From the NCBI GenBank assembly GCA_950097015.1, contig CATNEN010000003.1:13869001-13933000 (forward strand): DNA of 64,000 bases. Reading direction: 5' to 3'. The notes under the pieces are model-generated. The model did no database searches and was not told the origin of the DNA. It worked only from the letters and a program-made list of their open reading frames with translations. Numbering within the stretch: position 1 is the first letter of the stretch; each line of letters begins with the position of its first letter. This DNA comes from Macrostomum hystrix (taxonomy: Eukaryota > Platyhelminthes > Macrostomidae). Shown one piece after another: positions 33,347 to 45,311 of the stretch. The position numbers and the translations under genes are program-made.

Positions 33347-36177
33347 AGAGGTTTAAAACAGTATATACAATTCATTCTAGAAAAGAACAACATATCCGGA
33401 AAAAATACGTAAACCCGGAAAACTATTGAAAATTCGAAACTAATTTTAAATTCGGAGAGTCAAGTTCCACAACACTATATAGCAATACTTTTCTTTAATG
33501 GACTCCTTAACAAGTTTTAATATGTCAATATTAAATATGTAAATATTAAATATTAATATTTATTTTATAATATTTAATAAAAAAATATTTCACATATCCA
33601 TTAGAACATTAATTTAGGAAATTTCACTCTTTTAGAAAGCTGTTTGTCCATTGTCCCATATCTGTACGATTGTCAAAACATCTAACAATAATGAGAAAGA
33701 AACATGTTAATTATGTGATGCTTGCTTTTTGTCTGTTTGTCTTTGAATTATTATTATGTTTGTTTTCTATAGTAACTTTCCCTGTGTTTTTAATTGCACA
33801 TTCATGGCTTAAAATCAACATAACGCTTAACGGTTTATAATTTTCAGTTTACTTTTAGATAATTATAATAAATGATTTTTTGTTGTTGTCACCTTTTTTC
33901 AGTTAATATCGGTTTATTATTTTAGTTTTTTAGTTTTTTCTGTTTGTTCTCAATCCTATAATACTACTTTTTACGTCTTAATCCTTCATGAGTCATTTAG
34001 TTCATGTGAACATCTTACTACCTTGTAAATACGTCGATAGTTTTGTAAAAAAACTAGAAATATATATTACAAAGAATATTTTTTAGGTTTCCTAAACGAT
34101 ACTAAATTTATGAAGCTTCCGCATAATTTCATTTCTCAAGTTATTCATAATTTTATCCGTCTCTGCCGTTGTCTTTTTGTTTACCTAGTTTTTGCATCAA
34201 AGAACATTTCGCGTAAAAGCAGCATTTTTGTTTTGCTCATTTTCGTGTGTTTTTCAGCCAGATTTCATTGGACCTCAATGTTTATACAATCATACAATCT
34301 GCCTGTCGGAGTTGTTTTCTACAATTTATCACATTTTTGCGTTTATATTAATTTATGCATTATTGTTTGCTTTAATTTACTGCACCCGAAGCACTTTCTA
34401 GTTTGTGTTTTATTCCGCTCTGAAATAAATTTACTTTACGAAGTTGTCCCACAATTTTTTTAATTTTCTTGTTTATCGTTCCCTGTTGTCGTTGCGTCGT
34501 TGGTAACCATTTTTACCTAAATCGCGTTTGATTTTTTCAAGTGTTCAAGTTAATTCGGTTTTGTCTGTAAATGTTACATTTTACTTAATCGAAAACGAAA
34601 TATCGGCTTTTGTCCATTTAAAGAAAAAGAAACCTAGCTTAAAAATGTGCACGTTTTCAAATTTCAATTTTTATAAACTTTCTTTTTTATCTAACGAAAG
34701 ACAAAACAGCTATTAAAAACACCCACCTCACTCTACACACCAACAGCTCACTCCGCACATAATTCACTCGACACACCAACCTTAAATTTCACAAACCAAC
34801 CTCACACTAGCCTCACGCCACACGCCAACCTCACTCCACACGCCAACCTCACTCCACGCACCAACCTCGCTGCACTTTCAACATCCAACTCACTCCAGTT
34901 TCCTAAATTTCCCAAATTTGCCTCCTTTAACGAGGAATCTAATTATCATTGGTAAATATAGTTATTTGCAGCGTTCATTGTTTTAATCTTAGTTACATTT
35001 AATTTTACTTAGCCGCATACCATAAGAGACCTATATTTATGAGTTTTTACTAATAGTAACACGTGATCTTTCCATTCAAACAATTTCTCAGCAAAGTATT
35101 TAATTTTTCATTGTAATGCACAACTCGCAAACAGTTTCTGCTTCAATTGCAACATATTTTGTAAACCAAGTTTTTTAAAGTAAGGTAATAAAAAAGTTTT
35201 TTTAAGTCGTGTGTAACTTGTGTTTATTGTTTTATGTTGCACCTGTATTTAGCGTAGCTGCTTAATTTGCTTAAGTTTGCTTTTTTCGTTTTGTTTTGCT
35301 GCTGAATATTTACTTTTTCTATAATCTACGAGTAAAAAAACAAATATTGTGATTCTATTCATTGTCTCCCAGTCCATATTCGTTAAATCCTACTAATTTA
35401 AGTAGAAGAGTAGGTTTTGGCTTGTTTTTTATCTTTTAAACATCCCACGAGTTAATGTTAAAGTATTTTGCTATAAGTGTTAAATGGAGAAAGAAAATTA
35501 TACAATTTATAGTGCAGTCACAATTTCCAACAATGACAGACATTGTGGTTGTTTCAACAAGTCCCAAACCAGCAACTTTATGGTTAGAAAAAAATCGGTG
35601 TTTTCCTAAGAGACTTGCTTGAATTTCGGCATCAACAGACTTAACTTACTTTGATCCTTAGATTAGATTGGAGTGAAAATTCTCACAGATCAGTTAGCTA
35701 GATTATCATTATCGTTAAGAGAAACAATTGTTTAAATATGTGTTCATTTGTATTTGATTGACTCTTTACCAACTATGCTACACGTGAGTAGTAAATGTTG
35801 CGCGCATGTTTAGTCGACAAAATTTGAAGCTTTAGCGTTCTTTGTTAGGCAATAGTCAGTTAAACAATAATAAGCAAATGTTTGCGGTAAAATTCGTCAA
35901 GCACTCCAGACAAACTTCAAGCATGCAGAATTTCTTTCGAGGTACAAAGTAATGTTTTATGACGAATTTATGAAACAGGGTTTCAATCGCACAGCCCAGA
36001 GTGACAATTTGTGTCCTTGATTAACACTTTAAAACACAAAAAACGCTACACGGACTGAGCTATTGTCGAGGGGGGCATCATTTAAATAAGCGAGAAATGT
36101 GTGCAAAAAATAGCGGTGAAAGTATGACGAGAATCTTTCTTTTTAACAATTTCGGACAAGCTCAAGGAAAAAGCAGC
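33347..36177. other. AT-rich intergenic DNA between convergent genes
   Basis: Separates the plus-strand SOCS-box gene from the minus-strand P450 cluster. A degenerate roughly 19-bp repeat (CACTCCACACGCCAACCT) lies at about 34730-34880. Frames at 34110-34463 are T-rich and unremarkable. Nothing else recognised. Confidence 0.5.
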
Positions 36178-37868
36178 TCATCTGCGGCTGATGATTAGGC
36201 GGTAGTCACCCGGAACACGCAGCGAGCCCATTCTTCCCCGTAGGATCTCGTCCTTCCTGATGGCGCTCTCTGGCGCGGGACGCACGCGGTACCGCTGCAT
36301 GAGGGCCGTGAAGAACAGGAAGATCTCCATGCGGGCCAGCGACTCTCCGACGCAGGCGCGTCGACCGATGAGGAACGGCACGAGGTACTGGCTGCTGCGG
36401 TAGCGACCATTTTCATCCAGGAAGTGCTCAGGATAGAACTCGTTCGGCTTCGCCCAGTAGTCGGCGCGGTGGTGAATGCCGTACACCAGCGGAATGATGA
36501 TGGCGTCGCTTGGTATGCGATGTCCGTGGAAGGTAGTGTCCTCTACGGCTCGGTGGAAAACGCCGATGGCTGCTAGCGAGGCCTTGCGGTAGCACTCGTC
36601 GATCACAGCGCAGGTGTAGTGCAGCTCCGTCTTGTCCTGCATCCTCGGACGCCTCGACTGACCAACGACATTGTCCAGCTCCTGCTGCACTCGCTGCTGA
36701 ACCTCCGGGTAAAAGGCCATGTAGATCATCAGCCACTCCATGGAGCGAGCGGTCGTGTCCGTTCCAGCCAGGTAGAACTCGAAGCACACTCGAATGATCT
36801 GGAACTCCTTGAAGGTCTCCATGTCGCCGGCCTTCTCCGCTTTGCGCTTCTCCTTTAAAGTTTTTTGGGTAATCAAGTTGTTCCTTTTTCTTATTTACTG
36901 ACCTTTAATTTTCTCGCCTGAACTTGAATAACCTGAAATTTTCATAAACCTGAGGTTACAAGAGCTTAACGACTGTCACAGCAGCTCACCTGGATGTAAG
37001 CATCGCACAGGCAGCTTGGAGCGACATTTCCCGCCGACTCCAGCGCAGCCTCTCTTTCCCGAATTTGAGCCCGAAAAAAATCGTGCAGATATTCGACATC
37101 GCGAAACACCCTGGTGGACATGGGAACAATGTCCAAGAGTTTCTCAGCCGCGGGAAACAAAAAGCAGGCCGTCTCGGAAATCCCGGACTCCATGGTGTTC
37201 GCAATCAGACTCGTCACCTTCTTGAAGCTCGGATCGTCGCGATGAAATCGTTTCCCGAGCGTCATCTCGGTGATGACAGAGTTGACGGCTATCAGAAACG
37301 TGTCCAGAGTCTTGATTGGCTGGACGTTTGATGCAGCAATGTCGAACTGTTGCAGCAGTTGCTCTAGCTGGTCCTCGATCATGCCAACTGCCTGAGTGCC
37401 GGAGAAGCCAGTCTCTCGGAGGGTTCTCAAACTCAGACGCCGCTGCTGGCACCAGACCTGACCTTCAACCAGGAAGATGCCGCAGTTTCTAGTCATCTTC
37501 TCGAACAGGCGCAGTCGCGGTCGTCCAGCGAAGATAGGATCCTCGAGCATCTCCTTCAACAGCGGATAAGAGTTGACTACCACGAACAGACGGGAGCCCA
37601 TGTAGAAGGAGCACAGATCGCCGTATCTCTGACACTCGCGCTGCATCGTCAGGTGGAGGCAGAGGGCATCGGCCCAGGGTAGGCGACCCAGTAGCGGCAG
37701 CCCCGTTGGGCCGGGCGGCAAATCACGTGACTTCCTCCAGTAGTAGATGGCGTATGCGGCTGCCACAGTGGCGACAAACATCAAATTGGCTGACCAGAAG
37801 CTGGTGACCGCCCCTGTAGCCGCTAGGGTCCATTGGAGCCACTCTAAAATTTGTTGCCTGTGGGCCAT
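36178..37868 (-). CDS. Cytochrome P450, CYP2-type, cluster gene A
   Basis: Heme-thiolate monooxygenase, probably ER-anchored, for xenobiotic or endogenous lipophilic substrates. Two exons (37868-36990 and 36852-36178) joined in phase 0 after YIQ give 517 aa, normal for the family. An N-terminal hydrophobic anchor is followed by the proline-rich hinge LPPGPTGLPLLG. The C-helix is WCQQRR, the I-helix AGTDTT (about 323-328), the K-helix ExxR is ECYR (about 379-382), the PERF-like motif is PEHF, and the heme loop FLIGRRACVGE has Cys at about 460. All key residues are present, so it looks functional. A TATA-like box lies 58 bases upstream of the ATG. The second-exon acceptor is AAAG rather than CAG. 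The subfamily and substrate cannot be named from sequence. Confidence 0.95.
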
Positions 37869-37925
37869 TGTAGAAAATTGTTTCTTAGAATCGTTACAAA
37901 TGAAAAATTGCAGACAGCTTCCACC

Positions 37926-37946
37926 TTAAAATATAAGTCCCATTGG
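37926..37946 (-). promoter_or_regulatory. TATA-like box and CCAAT-like box of P450 gene A
   Basis: Minus strand reads CCCAATGGGACTTATATTTT about 60-80 bases before the ATG, giving a CCAAT-like element next to a TATA-like element. Spacing would leave a 5' UTR of about 30 bases. Confidence 0.45.
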
Positions 37947-39160
37947 GATAGGCGGGTTGGCTTAAATTAGACCTCCAACCCCTGGGAGAGACCCAGACAT
38001 CGCGACCTCTAGAGTGTGCGAGAGAGATTTGGGGAGGTTTGTCTCTCCTGCTTTGAGGTTGTTTGCTCCCGACCTCAGCCAATCTAGACCCAGCTTAAGG
38101 TGTGTCTGTGTGTGTGCTTTTGCGTGTGTTTCGGTCTTGTCTCTGGGGCCAATTCGTTGGTGTGTTGGGCTGCTTTTGAAACATTGGTTGGCTGCTTCTA
38201 TTCATTTTTCTGTCTCAGCATTTCTCTCTCTCTCTACCCCCCTGCATATTTGCCCCAGGGTTCGTCAAGTTTATTCAAACGCAATAATTTCATGACTGAC
38301 TGAATTTCATGCACAATTAGCCTTTGAAGTTCATTGAAATTTATGAGAATCTTTTTAGTACACTCTAAAAGTGCAAGCACCTGTTCTTCGCAGTTTGAAA
38401 AGTCGACGTCAAAAAATGTTTTTTTTTATTTTTTACAGTGATGTCTATCTCAACGACCCAATCAAAACAAAAGAATGTTTTGTTTTATATTAAAAAATAT
38501 CTCTTAATCGTTATTCATATTATTAACTCCTCAAAAACAAAAAATAGAAGAAAATTAGAAATTTCCAAACTATTTTTTTGATTTGGTACCAACCACAGGA
38601 CTATCGAAACGTGATATTTTAAAGACGTTCTTATATAGAAGAAACTGCGCTGTTGTAAATAAATAGATTAAGTTGTCTGCGATTTATGACTTATTATTAC
38701 TTAAAAAATGACAAAAACTTTGCATGTGTTAGGTTGGGGGTTCACACAGTGCAAATACTTCGACGTGCAGTTTCGAGACTGACCTCGAAAAGTACAAACT
38801 ATTATTTTAAAGAAGCACAGTTAAAAATAGACTGGTCACGTGATCTGGATTCTCTGATGAAGAAATATCGATTAGAAATAGTTTTTGTTTTATTGAGACA
38901 GCATAGAAATGCTAAAGTGCACCTGGTGCACCAAGTCAGTTTTTCAAGGAACAGCGCACATGGGAAAATCGTTGGGAAAACTTCGCTTATAATATAGGTT
39001 TTTTGCGATCTGTTAATGTCTGCTAACAGACTGTCATGAACTTTTTTTAGGTGATTGTTTGGCCGTTGATTTTTTGTTCGGTGCATAAAAGGTGTCAAGC
39101 ACTTTCCTCCCTTGGTGCTTAACAAATGCAAATAAGTTTCTTTTACTAAAATTATTTCAT
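37947..39160. other. Upstream spacer of P450 gene A
   Basis: No gene recognised. Frames at 38014-38303 and 38686-39179 on opposite strands have no family resemblance. Confidence 0.45.
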
Positions 39161-39163
39161 ATC

Positions 39164-39950
39164 CTAAGTGGTCCTTCAATCTATCGAACGTTCTTTCAAT
39201 TCTTGGTCCTTCAATCTATCGAACGTTCTTTCAATTCTTGGTCCTTCAATCTATCGAACGTTCTTTCAATTCTTGGTCCTTCAATCCATCGAACGTTCTT
39301 TCAATTCTTGGTCCTTCAATCCATCGAACGTTCTTTCAATTCTTGGTCCTTCAATCTATCGAACGTTCTTTCAATTCTTGGTCCTTCAATCCATCGAACG
39401 TATTTTCAATTCTTGGTCCTTCAATCCATCGAACATTCTTTCAATTCTTGGTCCTTCAATTATTTATCAAACGTTCTTTCAATTCTTGGTCCTTCAATCC
39501 ATCGAATATTCTTTCAATTCTTGGTCCTTCAATTATTTATCAAACGTTCTTTCAATTCTTGGTCCTTCAATTATGTATCGAACGTTCTATCAATTCTTGG
39601 TCCTTCAATGTATCGAACGTTCTATCAAGCCTTGGTCCTTCAATTATGTATCAAACGTTCTATCAATCCTTGGTCCTTCAATTATGTATCGAACGTTCTA
39701 TCAATTCTTGGTCCTTCAATGTATCGAACGTTCTATCAATCCTTGGTCCTTCAATTATGTATCGAACGTTCTATCAAGCCTTGGTCCTTCAATTATGTAT
39801 CGAACGTTCTATCAATCCTTGGTCCTTCAATTATGTATCAAACGTTCCATCAATCCTTGGTCCTTCAATGTATCGAACGTTCTATCAAGCCTTGGTCCTT
39901 CAATTATGTATCGAACGTTCTATCAATCCTTGGTCCTTTTATATATAGAC
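39164..39950. repeat. 35-bp minisatellite between P450 genes A and B
   Basis: About 22 copies of a unit with core GGTCCTTCAATCTATCGAAC then GTTCTTTCAATTCTT. Later copies carry TTATGTATC inserts and CTATCAATCCTT. All three plus frames are open (236, 263 and 308 codons) because the 35-base unit cycles the frame, which argues strongly against coding. Confidence 0.95.
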
Positions 39951-40609
39951 TATTTTTAACTCCATGGCTAAAAACCCCCCTTGATTCAATACATAGACTT
40001 TTTGTCTTAGTCCTTTAAGTGAAGCCCAATATAATTACAGTATGCATTTATTGGCACTACCTGGAAAAGTGCACACGAATAGCACTCACGAACTGACTGG
40101 TCAGTAAGTTCAGTTGCGCGAGTCAATAAGTAAGACCCTGCTATGAAAAAGTTCAAGTATTCGACACATTTTACTTTTTATATATCGTACCCGATTCGTC
40201 TTGGTTTGACCTCTCTCTCTCTACCTACCCTCTACCCTTTTCTCTCGCCCACTAAAACCCACCTACCCAGGTCGACACAATGAAATATTTTACTATTTAC
40301 TTACAGGGTATGAAATTGCGGTTCAATTCAAGTGCGTCTTATATTAAGTGAGTACAAGATTTGGAACTTCTCGCGAGTGATATGTTTATTTTAAAGCAGA
40401 TCCGACGGGTCTGCTAAAAGACAGTGGTCACTTCATAATAAGTGCCTATTTACTATATCTAGTAAAGAGTCTAATTTATTGTGACATTGAAATAAAAGCT
40501 CTTTTCATTATTATGGCCTTTCTAATTAAAGGGTTGGCATAGAAAAAGCGTAATATTGCTGAATTTACTTTTTAATTTGTATCTTTCTTACTCTACCCTA
40601 GTTACGAGT
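39951..40609. other. Spacer between tandem arrays, nothing recognised
   Basis: Ordinary AT-rich sequence with a short CTCTCTCTCTACC patch near 40210. No gene or repeat supported. Confidence 0.45.
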
Positions 40610-41340
40610 ACTTTCTCCCCTGCTTCATTGTCCCTAAATCTTTTCTTCCCCTGATTCTTTCTCCCCCTGATTCCTTCTCCCCCTGATTCTTTCTCCCCTG
40701 ATTCCTTCTCCCCCTGATTCTTTCTCCCCTGATTCCTTCTCCCCCTGATTCTTTCTCCCCCTGATTATTTCTCCCACTGATTCTTTCTCCCCCTGATTCT
40801 TTCTCCCCTGATTCTTTCTCCCCCTGATTTTTTCTCTGACCAGATTCTTTCTCCCCCCAGATTCTTTCTCCCCCTGATTTTCTCTCCCCTGATTCTTTCT
40901 TCCCCTGATTCTTTCTCCCCCAGATTCTTTCTCCCCCTGATTCTCTCTCCCCCTGATTCCTTCTCCCCCTAATTCTTTCTCCCCCTGATTCTTTCTCCCC
41001 TGATTATTTCTCCCCTGATTCTTTCTCCCCTGATTCTTTCTCCCCTGATTCTTTCTTCCCGATTCTTTCTTCCCCTGATTCTTCCTCCCCGATTTTTTCT
41101 CCCCCAGATTCTTTCTTCCCAGATTCTTTCTCCCCCCAGATTCTTTCTCCCCTGATTCTCTCTCCCCCTGATTCCTTCTCCCCCTCATTCTTTCTCCCCC
41201 TGATTCTTTCTCCCCTGATTATTTCTCCCCTGATTCTTTCTCCCCGATTTTTTCTCCCCCTGATTCCTTCTCCCCCAGATTCTTTCTCCCCTGATTCTTT
41301 CTCCCCTGATTCTTTCTCCCCCTTATTCTTTCTCCCACCT
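40605..41340. repeat. 16/17-bp minisatellite (CCCCTGATTCTTTCTC)
   Basis: Roughly 43 copies of CCCCTGATTCTTTCTC with one-base length variation. Frames over it, rich in Gly, Glu, Arg, Lys and Asn on the minus strand, are repeat artefacts. Confidence 0.95.
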
Positions 41341-41689
41341 GCGACTGCAGGGACAGAATGGGTCATGGTTTGGTACTCGTAGGTTATATCGCGCCTAGGG
41401 TTCGCGGCTTCTCAGAAAGAAGAAAGTACAGGCGAGGAATGAGGGATAAAAGAGGAGAAGGGAACACTACTGACATTAATTTAGTCTAGCTGTACTAATA
41501 AAAGCAGCACGAGTGTCGAGTATCGAGTGAATATAATGAGTCACATAGATTCTTGCTTTCAGTGCGGTTCGTTCTCGACCTCCTGGGTGCGTCCCTCAAA
41601 AGGTCGTCCTGCACTTTGAAATGCTTCTAAACTAGTTTTTTTACTTACTTCTTAACGCGTGTCAATGTTACTTCTGTCTTAAGAAGTCT

Positions 41690-42170
41690 TAAAGTGACAG
41701 TAATGAGTGATAGATGATGAGACTAAAGTGACAGTAATGAGTGATAGATGATGAGAATGGAATGACAGTAATGAGTGATAGATGATGAGAATGGAATGAC
41801 AGTAATGAGTGATAGATGATGAGAATGGAATGACAGTAATGAGTGATAGATGATGAGAATGGAATGACAGTAATGAGTGATAGTTGATGATACTAAAGTG
41901 ACAGTAATGAGTGATAGATGATGAGAATGGAATGACAGTAATGAGTGATAGATGATGAGAATGGAATGACAGTAATGAGTGATAGATGATGAGAATGGAA
42001 TGACAGTAATGAGTGATAGTTGATGATACTAAAGTGACAGTAATGAGTGATAGATGATGAGAATGGAATGACAGTAATGAGTGATAGATGATGAGACTAA
42101 AGTGACAGTAATGAGTGATAGATGATGAGAATGGAGTGACAGTAATGAGTGATAGATGATGAGACTAAAT
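41690..42170. repeat. 34-bp minisatellite with a higher-order pattern
   Basis: About 14 copies of a 34-bp unit with core GACAGTAATGAGTGATAGAT. Two variants (ending GAGAATGGAAT or GATACTAAAGT) alternate in blocks, so groups of units were copied together. Confidence 0.93.
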
Positions 42171-42839
42171 AGATACGGAAATATTTCTGTACCCACTACA
42201 AATGAATAAAAACTTGGGTGAATTTCGATACAAAATGTTAAGCAAATATGTTATTGATTCGTCAATAGTTATTGGCTCATTCAATATTGTCTGTCTGTCT
42301 GTCTGTGAGTCCGCAATGATGTAAACACTGAAATTTGATAGGGTACAATCAAACGTTAGAGATATAGGCGAGAGAAAGACGAGAGCAAATAATATGTAAG
42401 GTCATATTTTGCAGTCAAAACAAATTTCTGTTTTCATGGGCAGAACCAAAATACTTATCGACTCGATTCTCATTCTCATTGGAATCCGCCAAAAAATTCA
42501 ATCTGGGTGGCTTCTGCTTTTTTGTCTGTTGAGGCAGCAATTTCCGCTGTGCCGCAAACAGACACACACACACACTCTCTCTCTCTTTGTACCACTTTGC
42601 GGACTCGGGAAAATCACTAGCAGGTGTGTTTAGAATGATTTATATAATACGCATTACTTGGATTCAATTAAACTACATTTTACGAAGCCATTGCGCGTGA
42701 TAGTGAGTCCGAAAATTTTAACTAAAAAATTATAGGTCAAACTTATTAGCATGCACAAACGAAGGTACTGAGAGATGAGAAATTCCGATTAAGGGAATAT
42801 TTTGAGAATCTTATAATCTTCCTAGGAGATTAAAGAATT

Positions 42840-42922
42840 GAGAGAGAGGGGGAATGGGCATAGAAAGAGTGAGCGTGGGAGGGAGAGTGAAAATAAGAGA
42901 AGTAGAGTGAGAGTTGGAATGC

Positions 42923-42964
<42 letters not shown>

Positions 42965-42982
42965 CAGTGAGAGTTGGAATGC

Positions 42983-43048
<66 letters not shown>

Positions 43049-43078
43049 CAGTGAGAGTGACAGTGAGAGTTGGAATGC

Positions 43079-43120
<42 letters not shown>

Positions 43121-43138
43121 CAGTGAGAGTTGGAATGC

Positions 43139-43186
<48 letters not shown>

Positions 43187-43307
43187 CAGTGAGAGTGACA
43201 GTGAGAGTTGGAATGCGAGTGAGAGTGAGAGTGAGAGTGAGAGTGACAGTGACAGTGAGAGTTGGAATGCGAGTGAGAGTGAGAGTGAGAGTGAGAGTAA
43301 GAGTAAG

Positions 43308-43338
<31 letters not shown>

Positions 43339-43343
43339 ATGAG

Positions 43344-43396
<53 letters not shown>

Positions 43397-43405
43397 CAGT
43401 GAGAT

Positions 43406-43463
<58 letters not shown>

Positions 43464-43503
43464 TGACAGTGAGAGTGAGAGTGAGAGTAAGAGTGAGAGT
43501 GAC

Positions 43504-43566
<63 letters not shown>

Positions 43567-43633
43567 AAGAGTGAGAGTGACAGTGAGAGTGACAGTGAGA
43601 GTGAGAGTCAGAGTGAGAGTGAGTGAGAGTGAC

Positions 43634-43668
<35 letters not shown>

Positions 43669-43931
43669 CAGTGAGAGTAAGAGTGGGAGTGAGAGTAAGA
43701 GTGAGAGTGAGAGTGAGAGTAATAGTGAGAGTGAGAGTAAGAGTGAGAGTGAGAGTGAGAGTGAGAGTAAGAGTGAGAGTGAGAGTGAGAGTGAGAGTAA
43801 GAGTAAGAGTGGGAGTGAGAGTAAGAGTGAGAGTGAGAGTGAGAGTAATAGTGAGAGTGAGAGTAAGAGTGAGAGTGAGAGTGAGAGTGAGAGTAAGAGT
43901 GAGAGTGAGAGTGAGAGTGAGAGTAAGAGTA

Positions 43932-43968
<37 letters not shown>

Positions 43969-43975
43969 AAGGGAA

Positions 43976-44008
<33 letters not shown>

Positions 44009-44032
44009 CAGTGACAGTGAGAGTTGGAATGC

Positions 44033-44076
<44 letters not shown>

Positions 44077-44077
44077 A

Positions 44078-44134
<57 letters not shown>

Positions 44135-44241
44135 AAGTGAGAATGAGTGAGAATGAGAATGAGAGTGAGATTGAGAGTGAGAGTGAGAGTGAGTGAGAAT
44201 GAGAATGAGAATGAGAGTGAGATTGAGAGTGAGAGTGAGAG

Positions 44242-44292
<51 letters not shown>

Positions 44293-44293
44293 A

Positions 44294-44350
<57 letters not shown>

Positions 44351-44351
44351 C

Positions 44352-44386
<35 letters not shown>

Positions 44387-44441
44387 CAGTGAGAGTAAGA
44401 GTGGGAGTGAGAGTAAGAGTGAGAGTGAGAGTGAGAGTAAT

Positions 44442-44486
<45 letters not shown>

Positions 44487-44487
44487 A

Positions 44488-44528
<41 letters not shown>

Positions 44529-44745
44529 AAGAGTGAGAGTGAGAGTGAGAGTGAGAGTAAGAGTGATAGTGACAGTGAGAGTGACAGTGAGAGTGAGAGT
44601 GAGAGTGAGTGAGAGTGAGAGTGACAGTGAGAGTGAGAGTGAGAGTGAGAGTGACAGTAAGAGTGAGAGTGAGAGTGGGAGTGAGAGTGACAGTGAGAGT
44701 GGGAGTGACAGTGACAGTGAGAGTGAGAGTGAGAGTGGCAGTTTT
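42840..44745. repeat. 1.9-kb GTGAGA hexanucleotide array with interspersed variant
   Basis: About 300 copies of GAGAGT/GTGAGA. A variant GAGAGTTGGAATGCGAGTGA recurs near 42912, 42970, 43068, 43128, 43206, 43260 and 44020, marking larger copied blocks. Reading frames over it encode alternating Arg-Val or Ser-Glu and are not credible proteins. Confidence 0.97.
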
Positions 44746-45311
44746 GAGTTAAAGTTGAGAAACCTAAACTTAAGAAATCAATTAAAAGACGGCAAAATGT
44801 AACAATAGCGAAGTCTGCTTGTTATTGATGAGTACATTGGGTGGTCTTAAACATCTTTGACTTCTAATTCTAAATAATAAAAAACACATTTTATTTTCAT
44901 TCAGCTCTACTTCTGAGTAGAAAGTATAGAGTGTATCTTCCATCCCTGGCATCAACAAACGAATGTACTTCAAAAGCTATGATAAATCAAGCATCGGAAT
45001 AATTAAGAGAGATTAAATTTAGGTCACTATGATGGAATATTAGATTAATAAAACTTAAAGTTCGTCATTGGTCATGTTACTTTCAAAAGAAGTAAGATGT
45101 GCTACATGTATCATCGCTTGAACTGGTTACATTTCAGACCGTGAAGCAAAAAGAAAATTTTTCCGTGTCATGTATTCTACGAGTATATAAAAACAGTTTT
45201 AGCATGCTAAAATTAAAACCTAACTTTGAAGAGTTACGTAAAGGAAATCTATTTTGCTACTTTTTCTCGTTATGAAACTATTACATGATTAAAAGTCATT
45301 CTCCACCAAAG
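44746..45311. other. 3' flank of P450 gene B
   Basis: AT-rich, nothing recognised. Confidence 0.45.

Noticed and set aside
38686-38997. 103-codon frame upstream of P450 gene A
   Set aside because: No family resemblance, no splice or promoter context, and an overlapping frame on the other strand.
42838-44802. Long Arg-Val and Ser-Glu reading frames
   Set aside because: They are translations of a GTGAGA hexamer array; several frames are open at once and there is no start context or unique sequence.
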